Assembly (NCBI GenBank): GCA_945828315.1
Contig: CALZQA010000003.1
Span: 1-64,000, forward strand
Direction of reading: 5' to 3'
Length of the DNA: 64,000 nt
From: an uncultured bacterium
GTDB taxonomy: Bacteria; Bacillota; Clostridia; Lachnospirales; Lachnospiraceae
Shown: piece by piece, positions 10,187-20,224 of the stretch
Layout: every line of letters begins with the position of its first letter
Numbering within the stretch: position 1 is the stretch's first letter
Translations under genes and position numbers: made by a program
The notes under the pieces: generated by a model
The model's input: the letters and a program-made list of their open reading frames with translations, nothing else
The model's database searches: none
What the model was told of the DNA's origin: nothing

Positions 10187-10852
10187 ATGGCAAACGAAAA
10201 CAGTGAACGCTATCTGACCTTTGCGCTTGGCAAAGGCAGACTGGCGAACCAGACATTAAAACTATTTGAGCAGATCGGGATCACATGCGAAGAGATGAAA
10301 GATAAAGAAACCCGCAAGCTGATCTTTGTCAACGAGGAGCTGAAACTTCGTTTCTTTCTGGCGAAGGGTCCTGATGTGCCTACCTATGTAGAGTATGGAG
10401 CAGCGGATATCGGTGTTGTGGGTGAGGATACGATCCTGGAGGAGGGGCGCAATATTTATGAGGTGCTTGACCTCGGCTTCGGAAAGTGCCGCATGTGTGT
10501 CTGCGGACCGGAGAGTGCAAAGGAATTGCTTCTGCATCATGAGCAGATCCGTGTGGCCTCCAAATACCCGCGCATTGCACAAAATTATTTTTATAACAAA
10601 AAACAGCAGACAGTGGAGATCATCAAGCTGAACGGCTCCATTGAGCTGGCACCGATCGTCGGTCTTTCCGAGGTGATCGTGGACATTGTGGAGACCGGAT
10701 CCACCCTGCGGGAAAACGGACTTCAGGTTCTTGAGGAAGTATGTCCGCTGTCCGCGCGGATGATCGTAAACCCGGTGAGTATGAAGATGGAAAATGATCG
10801 GATCACAAAGCTGATCACCGATTTAAAACAGGTTATACATAAGGAGAACTAA
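10187..10852 (+). CDS. hisG: ATP phosphoribosyltransferase catalytic subunit (short form)
   Basis: LTFALGKGRLANQTLKLFEQIG; GAADIGVVGEDTILE; IVDIVETGSTLRENGL; lacks the C-terminal regulatory domain (HisZ-dependent class). Confidence 0.95.
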   Translation: MANENSERYLTFALGKGRLANQTLKLFEQIGITCEEMKDKETRKLIFVNEELKLRFFLAKGPDVPTYVEYGAADIGVVGEDTILEEGRNIYEVLDLGFGKCRMCVCGPESAKELLLHHEQIRVASKYPRIAQNYFYNKKQQTVEIIKLNGSIELAPIVGLSEVIVDIVETGSTLRENGLQVLEEVCPLSARMIVNPVSMKMENDRITKLITDLKQVIHKEN

Positions 10853-10853
10853 C

Positions 10854-12146
10854 ATGCGTATTTTACAGTTAAGTAAAGAAACAAAAAGCAATATTTTAGA
10901 GGATCTATTAAAACGTAGCCCTAACAGCTACGGCGAATATGAGGATCGCGTGGCAGCCATCATCGATACCGTGCGTGAAAAAGGCGATGAGGCAATTTTT
11001 TCCTATACCAGACAGTTTGACGGTGCCGACATCAGTGCTGACAATATTGTTGTGACAAAGGAGGAGATCGAGGAGGCGTATGCCACTGTGGATCCGACTT
11101 TGCTGAACGTGATCCGGAAGGCACTGGTCAATATCCGTGAGTATCATGAAAAACAGCGCCAGTACAGCTGGTTTGATTCAAAGGACAATGGAATTATCCT
11201 CGGTCAGAAAGTGACACCCTTAAAGCGCGTGGGTGTGTATGTACCGGGTGGAAAGGCAGTGTATCCCTCTTCAGTTCTTATGAACGTGATGCCGGCAAAG
11301 GTTGCAGGAGTCGATGAGATCATCATGACAACACCGCCGGGAAAGGACGGAAAGATCTGCGCATCCACGCTGGTTGCGGCTACAGAGGCAGGTGTTGACA
11401 AGATCTATAAGGTTGGCGGTGCACAGGCGATCGCAGCACTGGCTTTTGGTACGGAAAGTGTTCCGAAGATTGACAAGATCGTCGGTCCCGGAAACATTTA
11501 TGTGGCACTTGCCAAGAAGGCAGTATTCGGACATGTGAGCATTGATTCTATTGCCGGTCCCAGTGAAATTCTGGTGTTGGCGGATGAGAGTGCAAATCCC
11601 AGATTTGTTGCAGCAGATCTGCTCTCACAGGCGGAACACGATGAGATGGCATCTGCGATCCTTGTGACAACAAGCCGTGAGCTGGCCGAGCAGGTATCCG
11701 CAGAAGTAGACAAATTTGTGGCGCAGCTGAGCCGCAAAGAGATCATTCAGAAATCTCTTGATAATTACGGATATATTTTGGTTGCCTCCAGCGAGGAGGA
11801 GGCCATCGAAACTGCCAATGATATTGCATCCGAGCATCTGGAGATCGTTATGAAGGACCCCTTTACCGTCATGACAAAGATCCGCAATGCTGGTGCCATT
11901 TTCCTGGGAACTTACAGCAGTGAGCCACTGGGGGATTATTTTGCAGGTCCGAACCATGTGCTGCCCACAAACGGAACCGCAAAGTTTTTCTCCGCATTAT
12001 CTGTGGATGATTTTATTAAAAAATCCAGCATTATCTCTTATTCAAGAGAAGCGCTGGAGCCGATCTATAAGGATATCGTACAGTTTGCGGAATGCGAGCA
12101 GCTGACGGCACACGCCAACTCGATCCGTGTGCGTTTTGAGGATTAA
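10854..12146 (+). CDS. hisD: Histidinol dehydrogenase
   Basis: VGVYVPGGKAVYPSSVLM; VGPGNIYVALAKK; DLLSQAEHDEMA; GPNHVLPTNGTAKF. Confidence 0.97.
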   Translation: MRILQLSKETKSNILEDLLKRSPNSYGEYEDRVAAIIDTVREKGDEAIFSYTRQFDGADISADNIVVTKEEIEEAYATVDPTLLNVIRKALVNIREYHEKQRQYSWFDSKDNGIILGQKVTPLKRVGVYVPGGKAVYPSSVLMNVMPAKVAGVDEIIMTTPPGKDGKICASTLVAATEAGVDKIYKVGGAQAIAALAFGTESVPKIDKIVGPGNIYVALAKKAVFGHVSIDSIAGPSEILVLADESANPRFVAADLLSQAEHDEMASAILVTTSRELAEQVSAEVDKFVAQLSRKEIIQKSLDNYGYILVASSEEEAIETANDIASEHLEIVMKDPFTVMTKIRNAGAIFLGTYSSEPLGDYFAGPNHVLPTNGTAKFFSALSVDDFIKKSSIISYSREALEPIYKDIVQFAECEQLTAHANSIRVRFED

Positions 12147-12177
12147 GTGATTTTTCAGGAAGGTATCAGAGAAAATT

Positions 12178-13461
12178 ATGGACAAAAAAATTCTGGTTGC
12201 AACGCTCTATATCAAGGATGGAAAGCCGGTAAAAAACAACCGGGATCTGACTCCGATCGGAGAGCTGCGCACCTATGCAAAGCTTTATAATGACAGTGGA
12301 ATAGACAAAATATTTGTATTTGATCTGTCGGACGATGATGAAGAACATGAAAGAAATCTGCGGGCGATCCGGGAACTGAACCGTATGATCGATATTCCTA
12401 CCTGTGGCGGTGGAAATATCCGCAGGCTTGAGGACGTCAAAAAGCTGATTTATGCCGGCTGCAAGCAGATCATGCTGAACGCTGCAAAGAGCGGCTGTAT
12501 CGATCTTGCGCGAAAAGCCGCTGATCGTTACGGAAAAGACCGAATTCTGGTGTCCGTGCACAATGTGGACTTTATTTTTAAAAACCAGGAGGAGATGAAC
12601 GAGCTGTTCCATGAGGTGCTTGTCATGGAGGAATCTGTGCTTGATGCAGTGGATAATCTGTCAAACACGCCTTATGTTGTTCTTTATGACGGTTCCGATT
12701 TTGCGGAAGTATATGCACTTTTGGAACGCGAAAATGCGCGCGGCATTTGTGGACCGTTGTTTAATGATCCGCAGACGGATATCATGCAGTTCAAGACAAA
12801 CCTCGGTGAGGCAGGACTTTGGATGGATAATTTTAAGCCGCAGATCCAGTGGGCGGAATTGAAGAAAAATTCCGATGGAATGGTGCCCTGTATCGTGCAG
12901 GATTATCAGACCGGTGAGGTACTCATGCTTGCATACATGAACGAGGAAGCCTATTACAAGACATTATCTCTTGGAAAGATGACTTACTACAGCCGCAGTC
13001 GCAAACAGCTGTGGACGAAGGGTGAGACTTCGGGACATCTGCAGTATGTCAAATCACTGACTGCAGATTGCGATTATGATACGATCCTGGCAAAGGTCTC
13101 TCAGGTGGGCGTTGCGTGTCATACCGGTAATCCGACCTGCTTTTTCAATGAGATTGTCAAAAAAGAATATGTGGAGAACAATCCGCTGAAAGTATTTGAG
13201 AACGGCTATCATTCCATCATGAACAGCAAGGCAAATCCAAAGAAGGGTTCTTTCATCAGTGAACTGTTTGATAAGGGACTTGATGAAATGTTGAAGAAGC
13301 TGGGCGAGGAGACCACCGAGGTAGTGATCGCCGCAAAGAATCCCAATCCGGAGCATATCAAGTATGAGATCTCCGATCTACTGTACTACCTGATGATCAT
13401 GATGGTGGAGACAGGTGTGACCTGGGAGGATATCACAAAAGAACTCGCACAGCGTAAGTAG
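12178..13461 (+). CDS. hisIE: HisF-like (degenerate) barrel fused to phosphoribosyl-AMP cyclohydrolase / phosphoribosyl-ATP pyrophosphatase (HisIE)
   Basis: aa 1-~220 HisA/HisF-like ([19 protein letters not shown]); then HisI ([27 protein letters not shown]) and HisE ([13 protein letters not shown]). Confidence 0.92.
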   Translation: MDKKILVATLYIKDGKPVKNNRDLTPIGELRTYAKLYNDSGIDKIFVFDLSDDDEEHERNLRAIRELNRMIDIPTCGGGNIRRLEDVKKLIYAGCKQIMLNAAKSGCIDLARKAADRYGKDRILVSVHNVDFIFKNQEEMNELFHEVLVMEESVLDAVDNLSNTPYVVLYDGSDFAEVYALLERENARGICGPLFNDPQTDIMQFKTNLGEAGLWMDNFKPQIQWAELKKNSDGMVPCIVQDYQTGEVLMLAYMNEEAYYKTLSLGKMTYYSRSRKQLWTKGETSGHLQYVKSLTADCDYDTILAKVSQVGVACHTGNPTCFFNEIVKKEYVENNPLKVFENGYHSIMNSKANPKKGSFISELFDKGLDEMLKKLGEETTEVVIAAKNPNPEHIKYEISDLLYYLMIMMVETGVTWEDITKELAQRK

Positions 13462-13488
13462 TGGGTCCAAACGAATATATGATCGTGT

Positions 13489-13525
13489 AATATGTGCACT
13501 ATGACGAATAGTGCACATATTTTTT
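13489..13525 (+). terminator. Rho-independent terminator of his operon
   Basis: 14-bp perfect stem AATATGTGCACTAT / ATAGTGCACATATT, loop GACGA, then T-run. Confidence 0.85.
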
Positions 13526-13540
13526 GTCTAAATTTACCAG

Positions 13541-13569
13541 TTGATTTATCGATACACTGTGTGTATAAT
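13541..13569 (+). promoter_or_regulatory. Promoter for the large secreted protein gene
   Basis: TTGATT (13541-13546), 17 bp, TATAAT (13564-13569). Confidence 0.75.
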
Positions 13570-13690
13570 ATGAAAAATTTCTTTTTTATTTTCTTTTATA
13601 TATCCATGTTCGCTAAATAACCGCTTTTCTGTTATTTTTTCCATGCTGTTTTTACGTTCTTTTTATGCAGTCGATCATGAAAGGAGACGT

Positions 13691-16600
13691 ATGAAAAAAA
13701 AATGTCATACAAAAAAACAACTGGTATTATGGTTGCTTGTGACAGCAGTTACATTTTCTCAAGTACGGTCACAGATCCCGTTTGCAGTCCATGCACAGGA
13801 AACGGAAGATATTGAAGCTTCTGAGAATACGGAAGGAGTTGAAGAGACTGAAGAGGCAGAAATTTCGCTTGCATATGTATCCAATGTCACTGTCGATACG
13901 GAAGGAAGCAGACTGCGCATTTACGGTGAAGAAAACACAACATACAATGTTCCGATCAATATTACTGCCAATTGCACGGTGATCCTGGACAATGTATCTG
14001 ATACAGCAGATCTGACTGTGGCAGACGGTGTCAATGCGGAGATCCTTTTGCGGGGAACAAACGCTCTGCATAATATCTGTGCTCAGGGCGGATCGGCGAC
14101 GCAGGTGTGTATTCGCGGAGAATCCGATGGCAGCACGCTCACTGCAAATAACATCGCCTGTCCGGATGGTGGCAGCGCAGCAACAGGTGCGGAAGTTCTG
14201 ATTGAAAACAGTACGATCATATGTGCAAATCTTTCCTGTGGGGGCAACGGAAAAGATACTGCCTACAAAAGTGGAAGTGCGACTGTTGCCAGTGCATCAC
14301 CCGGCAGTAATGCATCACCGTGTGTAACGATCCGTTCAGCAGATCTTACAGTTAACGGAAATCTTGCCTGCGGTGGAAATGGGCTGCAGAGTACAGGAAC
14401 ATGGTCAGCAGCTACTTCGCATGGCGGAACGTCCGGAGAAGTGATCATTGACGCAAGCCGGGTGACGGTCAGTGGAAATGTTTCTATGGGCGGAAAAGGT
14501 GGAAACGGTGGAATGGGCAGTACATATTACAGCTGTACAGCCGGAAATACAAAGAGTGCATCTCCGGTCACGATACGTAATCACAGTACGGTGACTGTAT
14601 CCGGCAATGTCTCTACGCAACAGGATCTTCCTCAGGTAAGTAACGAGGGCAGTCAGTCGGGCCTGCATGGTGTAACGGTTACTGTTTCTGACTCCGTGCT
14701 GACAGCAAAAGATATTGCCAGCGGCGGTAATGGTCATGTACAGGTTCACTATGATGCCTATTCCGGTTCCGGAAGCAGTTACAATATTTATGGAACAGCC
14801 GGAGGAAATGGAGGAACGCTGGTTGCCGATCATGCAGATATTACCTGTGAAACTGTTGTATGTGGCGGAAATGCCGGGGATTACATGAGCTATACAGTCG
14901 ATATTTATGGAACCAAAAGCGGCGATTATGAATGCGTTCATCATCCTTTGGACGGCAATGGGGGCGAGATCCTGTCAGACAATTCCAAACTGACGATTAC
15001 AAGCATTGGCTGCGAAAAGGGAAGTCGATGGAATGGTTATGCAAACGCTTCCACGCATAAGAATAGCACGTTTCTCGGAGGTACTTTGAAAGGAACTGTC
15101 TATGGTTCCATTATTACAACGGATATGACTTCCATTTTGGAAGGCGGTTTCATGGCAGATACTGATATACGAAATTCAGAGGAAGCAAGCTGTGCCGAAT
15201 GCGTACTGCAGACAGACGAAGATATGTGTGGTCAGACTGTGCAGGTGTTCGCAAACGATCTGACCGGAACGGCCATACTGGACGATACAGGCAATCTGCA
15301 TACGTATCTTAGCGTTGGAAAGCAGGAATTACGGCTGAAGGGAGCAGTCATATATGCCGGGAGTAATATGGTCAAACGATCTGTTCCCCTTAATGTATTT
15401 CAGCTGGCACCTTACGGGAAGATCTGTGTAGACCAGAGCGGCGCAGTCATCACAGAACATGCATACACATATCTGGGGGAATCTTATTCTTATAACGGAG
15501 ATTACACGATTACCGGAAATTCCGAAAATGCGGAGATTTCAGTGGAAAGCGGAAGACATCATCTGCTATTGCATGACACCTTCTTTGGTACATTGAATGT
15601 CAAAGGCACTTCTGAAGTGATCTTACAGCCGGATGAACATGCCAGTATTGATACGATCAACGTAGACAGCGATGCGGTACTGACGGTAGCAGGAATTGGA
15701 GAGATATATGCAGATTCCGGCATATTCTCCGTGAGTGAATGTAATGGCATTTTGCAAAACGAAGATGGATCGCGTATGTTTCCGGTGGAGATGGTGTTTG
15801 AATTACCCGGCACCTATCACTTAAAACTGAATGGCGAGGAATTGACTGTTGAAACAAACGAAGATGGAGTGGTATATTTTCTTTTGGCTGAAGGTAACTA
15901 CGATCTTCAGGTTGCTTGTGAACCATTTTATTTTTACGGAAATTTTCCAGTGGTGGGTAAACAGCAGATCGAGCAGACAGATCTGTCTCTTTATGCAGAT
16001 ATTTCCAAGGGAGATCTTGTGATTGAAGATCATACTGTTTCGTTGGGAGATGACCGGATTCAAAGCAATGCTAATGTAACTGTCATTCAAAGTACGGATG
16101 AAGCACATGCTGTATATGTTGAAAAGAAAGATGCGATGCTAATAATTGATGATCCGAAGGCGGACATGCAGATTTATCTGCCGGAAGGTTTTGAAGGACA
16201 GATTGAAAACACATCGGGCACAGCGGTTCAGCTTGTAACGATCAGCACCGGATATCCGGATCAGGAACTGACATTGAAACTGGATGGGCAGGAGTATGTG
16301 ATCACAACAGACAGTGAAGGAAACTTTCCTTTTCTTGCAACCGGAGGCAATCACTCCCTGGAGATCACGATTGATGATACGACTTACCGGAGTGTGCATC
16401 CTTTCTGTATTTCAGGATCAGCAACCGGATCTTATTCTATAGCAGATGATATGACAGATGATCCGGATGCAGCAACCGACACAGATACAGATGCCGGGAC
16501 AGATACGGATCAAGGTACAAATACAGATCCTGACACAAATGCAGATCCTGATACAAATACAGATTCAGGCACAGATGTGGATCCTGGCACAAATACAGAT

Positions 16601-17251
16601 TCAGGCACAGATTCGGGTTCAGGAGCAACGTCCGGTGTTTCCGGTGGCGGTTCTTCACAGCCAAATGTTCCCTCTGCCGGCGGAAGCGGACAGACCTCCA
16701 CATCCGCTGCAGTTGCTTCGACCATCGTCTCTCCTTCTATTTCAATGCAAGCTTCTTTAAAAGGCATTTCCATGCTTTCTGCAAAAGCAAAAAACACCTA
16801 CAAGCTGTATACAAGAAAGAAGATCAGTTTCAAGGTCACACGAGAGGCGGATACGGATTACTATTACAAAATTCTTAGAAGAGGTCAGCAAAATTCAGAA
16901 GGACAATGGAAAAAATTAAATGCTGACAAGATCACGGTTTCCAGCAGTTCAAATAGTGCAAAAGGACAACGGATCGTATTAAAAGCGGTTAACGAAGCAG
17001 GAAGTACAGTCAGAAAAACAACCGGTTTTGTGATAGACACCCAAAAGCCTACTGTAGAAGGTGTGAGAAATGCCGGATTTTATCAAAAGAAGCGTACGAT
17101 CTGTATTTCCGATAACTGCGGAAGCTGTGAGGTGCGTTTGAATGGAAAAAAGATGAAACAAAGATTCAGCATACAAAAAAGAGGTATCTATCTGCTTACG
17201 GCATCAGATCCTGCAGGAAATCAGCGAACAGTTCTATTTGCCATGCTCTGA
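13691..17251 (+). CDS. Large secreted protein: signal peptide, Gly-rich beta-helix-like repeats, Asp/Thr repeat linker, C-terminal Ig-like region
   Basis: MKKKCHTKKQLVLWLLVTAVTFSQVRSQIPFAVHAQ signal; recurrent 'TVSGNVSMGGKGGNGG'/'DIASGGNGH' motifs; TDTD/TNTD linker; no LPXTG seen. RBS aaaggag before ATG at 13691. Confidence 0.8.
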   Translation: MKKKCHTKKQLVLWLLVTAVTFSQVRSQIPFAVHAQETEDIEASENTEGVEETEEAEISLAYVSNVTVDTEGSRLRIYGEENTTYNVPINITANCTVILDNVSDTADLTVADGVNAEILLRGTNALHNICAQGGSATQVCIRGESDGSTLTANNIACPDGGSAATGAEVLIENSTIICANLSCGGNGKDTAYKSGSATVASASPGSNASPCVTIRSADLTVNGNLACGGNGLQSTGTWSAATSHGGTSGEVIIDASRVTVSGNVSMGGKGGNGGMGSTYYSCTAGNTKSASPVTIRNHSTVTVSGNVSTQQDLPQVSNEGSQSGLHGVTVTVSDSVLTAKDIASGGNGHVQVHYDAYSGSGSSYNIYGTAGGNGGTLVADHADITCETVVCGGNAGDYMSYTVDIYGTKSGDYECVHHPLDGNGGEILSDNSKLTITSIGCEKGSRWNGYANASTHKNSTFLGGTLKGTVYGSIITTDMTSILEGGFMADTDIRNSEEASCAECVLQTDEDMCGQTVQVFANDLTGTAILDDTGNLHTYLSVGKQELRLKGAVIYAGSNMVKRSVPLNVFQLAPYGKICVDQSGAVITEHAYTYLGESYSYNGDYTITGNSENAEISVESGRHHLLLHDTFFGTLNVKGTSEVILQPDEHASIDTINVDSDAVLTVAGIGEIYADSGIFSVSECNGILQNEDGSRMFPVEMVFELPGTYHLKLNGEELTVETNEDGVVYFLLAEGNYDLQVACEPFYFYGNFPVVGKQQIEQTDLSLYADISKGDLVIEDHTVSLGDDRIQSNANVTVIQSTDEAHAVYVEKKDAMLIIDDPKADMQIYLPEGFEGQIENTSGTAVQLVTISTGYPDQELTLKLDGQEYVITTDSEGNFPFLATGGNHSLEITIDDTTYRSVHPFCISGSATGSYSIADDMTDDPDAATDTDTDAGTDTDQGTNTDPDTNADPDTNTDSGTDVDPGTNTDSGTDSGSGATSGVSGGGSSQPNVPSAGGSGQTSTSAAVASTIVSPSISMQASLKGISMLSAKAKNTYKLYTRKKISFKVTREADTDYYYKILRRGQQNSEGQWKKLNADKITVSSSSNSAKGQRIVLKAVNEAGSTVRKTTGFVIDTQKPTVEGVRNAGFYQKKRTICISDNCGSCEVRLNGKKMKQRFSIQKRGIYLLTASDPAGNQRTVLFAML
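16481..16624 (+). repeat. 18-nt imperfect tandem repeat (about 8 units) encoding hexapeptide linker TDTDxG/TNTDPD
   Basis: Direct reading: TDTDAG TDTDQG TNTDPD TNADPD TNTDSG TDVDPG TNTDSG TDSGSG. Confidence 0.85.
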
Positions 17252-17335
17252 TTTTTTTGTCAGAAATCATACATAGTTTGTCTGCGATCGCATAAATTGT
17301 GCTAAGAATAAACAAACTGTGATGGGAGAAACAGG

Positions 17336-17638
17336 ATGACATATGATCAGATCAATGCAAGAAAAGAATATGTAAAACGCGCCAGGGCATCTTTTCAGGA
17401 TCAGGAGGAGGATTGGACTCATCCGGCGCCGGAACACGAGGAACCGGCATTGGGAAAGACTTTCAGCCTGCGGCTGGTGCTTGGCCTTTTGTTCTTTTTG
17501 CTGTTTGTGCTGGCAGATGTGACAAACCATAAAATACTTGATTTTTCCACCTCAGACATAGCAGCGGAAATTGCTGAAAAAGATGATTATACAAATCTCG
17601 AAAAATATGTTATGATGCTACTTGCAGATAATAATTAA
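17336..17638 (+). CDS. Small single-TM hypothetical protein
   Basis: Hydrophobic segment LRLVLGLLFFLLFVLADV; located directly upstream of the radical SAM gene. Confidence 0.65.
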   Translation: MTYDQINARKEYVKRARASFQDQEEDWTHPAPEHEEPALGKTFSLRLVLGLLFFLLFVLADVTNHKILDFSTSDIAAEIAEKDDYTNLEKYVMMLLADNN

Positions 17639-17655
17639 ATGTTTTGGAGGTACCT

Positions 17656-19521
17656 ATGAGCAGACCAGCATTGTCTGATGAGATATTACTGACGATCGAC
17701 CAGCCGGCGCGCTATATCGGCGGCGAGCTGAACATGGTAGAAAAAGATCCGGCTTCGGCAGATATCCGGTTCGCCATGTGTTTTCCGGATGTATATGAGA
17801 TTGGTATGTCACATCTCGGCATTCAGATTTTATATGATATGTTTAACCGGCGGGAGGATGTATACTGTGAGCGTGTCTATTCCCCGTGGCCGGATCTTCA
17901 TAAGATCATGAAAGAGCAGCATATTCCGCTGTTTGCGCTGGAGAGCCAGCAGCCGGTCAAAAACTTTGATTTTCTCGGCATCACCATTCAGTATGAGATG
18001 TGTTATACAAATATATTGCAGATCCTGGATCTGTCACAGATCCCGCTGCATGCAGAGGAACGTGGTGAGGATATGCCGATCGTGATCGGCGGAGGCCCAT
18101 GTACCTATAACCCGGAACCGATCGCTGAATTCTTTGACCTGTTTTATATCGGAGAGGGCGAGATCAGCTATGACGCATTATTTGCACTGTATAAGCGGTG
18201 CAAACGGGATGGGGTGAAACGTGAAGACTTTTTGCGCAGGGCAGCTCAGATTCCCGGTATTTATGTACCGTCCATGTATGAGGTCACCTATGGCAGTGAT
18301 GGTTGTCTGAAAAGCTTTACGCCGAAATATGAGGATATCCCGGCGAAAGTGGAAAAACAGCTCGTCATGGATATGGATGACGCGCCTTATCCAAGCAAAC
18401 CACTTGTGCCTTTTATCAAAGCAACTCAGGACCGTGTCGTTCTGGAAGTACAGAGAGGCTGTATCCGCGGCTGTCGTTTTTGTCAGGCAGGCATGATCTA
18501 TCGTCCGACACGGGAAAAGAACGTGGAACAGCTGAAAAAGTATGCCTATGAAATGTTAAAGAGTACCGGGCACGAGGAGATATCCCTGAGTTCTTTAAGT
18601 ACCAGCGATTATTCACAGCTGGAGGAACTCGTGAACTTCCTGATCGATAACTTTCATGACAAAGGAGTAAATATTTCCCTGCCGTCACTTCGGATCGATG
18701 CATTCTCCTTAGATGTGATGGGAAAGGTACAGGATATCAAAAAGAGCAGTCTGACGTTTGCGCCGGAGGCCGGTTCCCAGCGCATGCGTGATGTGATCAA
18801 CAAAGGGCTGACAAAAGACATCATTTTGGAGGGTGCAGGGCAGGCGTTTGAGGGCGGCTGGCAGAAAGTCAAACTGTATTTCATGCTCGGCCTGCCGACG
18901 GAGACAACAGAAGATATGCAGGCGATCGCAGAACTTGCAAATGATATTGCAGTCCGTTACTATGAGATTCCGAAAGAAAAGAGAAATGGAAAATGTCAGA
19001 TCACGATCTCTACCTCTTTCTTTGTGCCGAAGCCTTTTACACCGCTGCAATGGGCGACCATGTGTACGGCTGACGAATATCTCGGAAAGGCAAAGGTCGT
19101 CAATGAAGCAGTGAAAAACCAGTTGAACCGCAAGAGCATCCGCTACAACTGGCATGAGGCGGATGTCACAGTACTGGAAGGTGTATTTGCCAGAGGCGAC
19201 CGACGCGTTGCAGCGGCAATTGAGCGTGCCTACGAAAAGGGGGCATTGTTCGATGCATGGTCAGAGTATTTTGATAATGAGAGATGGCTGGAAGCATTTG
19301 CTGAAACAGGAGTGGATATCAGTTTTTATACCCTTCGTCCCCGGGAGCTGGACGAGCTGTTTCCGTGGGATTTCATCGATGCAGGTGTGACGAAAGAGTT
19401 TCTTCAGCGTGAGTGGAAACGGGCATGTGACGGTGTTGTGACACCAAACTGCCGCATGAATTGTTCCGGCTGCGGTGCAAGAAGATATGGAGGAGGTGTA
19501 TGCTTTGAAGGTCAGAATTAA
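17656..19521 (+). CDS. B12-binding-domain radical SAM protein (TIGR03960-like)
   Basis: VQRGCIRGCRFCQAGMIYRP radical SAM motif; MCFPDVYEIGMSHLG; C-terminal CRMNCSGCGARRYGGG; RBS ggaggt before 17656. Confidence 0.92.
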   Translation: MSRPALSDEILLTIDQPARYIGGELNMVEKDPASADIRFAMCFPDVYEIGMSHLGIQILYDMFNRREDVYCERVYSPWPDLHKIMKEQHIPLFALESQQPVKNFDFLGITIQYEMCYTNILQILDLSQIPLHAEERGEDMPIVIGGGPCTYNPEPIAEFFDLFYIGEGEISYDALFALYKRCKRDGVKREDFLRRAAQIPGIYVPSMYEVTYGSDGCLKSFTPKYEDIPAKVEKQLVMDMDDAPYPSKPLVPFIKATQDRVVLEVQRGCIRGCRFCQAGMIYRPTREKNVEQLKKYAYEMLKSTGHEEISLSSLSTSDYSQLEELVNFLIDNFHDKGVNISLPSLRIDAFSLDVMGKVQDIKKSSLTFAPEAGSQRMRDVINKGLTKDIILEGAGQAFEGGWQKVKLYFMLGLPTETTEDMQAIAELANDIAVRYYEIPKEKRNGKCQITISTSFFVPKPFTPLQWATMCTADEYLGKAKVVNEAVKNQLNRKSIRYNWHEADVTVLEGVFARGDRRVAAAIERAYEKGALFDAWSEYFDNERWLEAFAETGVDISFYTLRPRELDELFPWDFIDAGVTKEFLQREWKRACDGVVTPNCRMNCSGCGARRYGGGVCFEGQN

Positions 19522-20224
19522 ATTTTCCAAATCCGGCAACATGAAATTTATCGGACATCTGGATACGATGCGTTATTTTCAGAAAGCCATGCGCCGGGCA
19601 GATATCGACATTGCATATTCCACCGGATTTTCTCCGCATCAGATCATGTCCTTCGCTGCGCCGCTGGGCGTTGGAATCACCAGCGAAGGAGAATATCTGG
19701 ATATTGAAGTGAACAGCACAGATTCCACGGAAAAATCCGTGGCAGCGCTCAATGATGCCATGGTGAAGGGATTTTCGGTACTGGATTACCGCAGACTTCC
19801 CGACAACGCAAAGACTGCCATGTCCATCGTTACCTGCGCTGACTATACGCTGACGTATCGTGAAGGCTATGAGATCGATCGTTCCTTAGAGGAACTTCGT
19901 GAAGCAGTTCATGCATTTTATGAAGTACCTGAGAAAATTGAGATCGTTAAACAGACGAAAAAATCAGAAAAGATCATAGACTTAAAGCAGTTGGTGTACG
20001 ACTTCAAGGTCCTTGAAGTTGAAGGGAAACCGGCATTTTACCTGAAGGTATCCACCGGAAGCACAGATAACATCAAACCGGAGCTTGTACTGGAACATTT
20101 TTATAAATACCTTGGGCTTGACCTTAATGACTTTACGTTCCGAACGCATCGCCATGATGTATATACCGGAAATGCCACTGAAGGCTTTTATTCCTTGAAT
20201 GATATGGGAGAGATCATCCGATGA
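19505..20224 (+). CDS. Radical SAM-associated protein (TIGR03936/DUF2344-like)
   Basis: KVRIKFSKSGNMKFIGHLDTMRYFQKAMRRADI; overlaps the preceding gene; probable TTG start at 19505 with AGGAGG. Confidence 0.88.
   Translation: MKVRIKFSKSGNMKFIGHLDTMRYFQKAMRRADIDIAYSTGFSPHQIMSFAAPLGVGITSEGEYLDIEVNSTDSTEKSVAALNDAMVKGFSVLDYRRLPDNAKTAMSIVTCADYTLTYREGYEIDRSLEELREAVHAFYEVPEKIEIVKQTKKSEKIIDLKQLVYDFKVLEVEGKPAFYLKVSTGSTDNIKPELVLEHFYKYLGLDLNDFTFRTHRHDVYTGNATEGFYSLNDMGEIIR

Noticed and set aside
13489-13525. Palindrome considered as a protein operator or mobile-element end
   Set aside because: 14-bp stem, 5-nt loop and T-run right after hisIE fit an ordinary intrinsic terminator.
16458-16760. Gln/Ile/Met-rich plus-strand ORF (MIRMQQPTQIQ...)
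   Set aside because: Alternate-frame reading of the 18-nt Asp/Thr repeat; low-complexity artifact.
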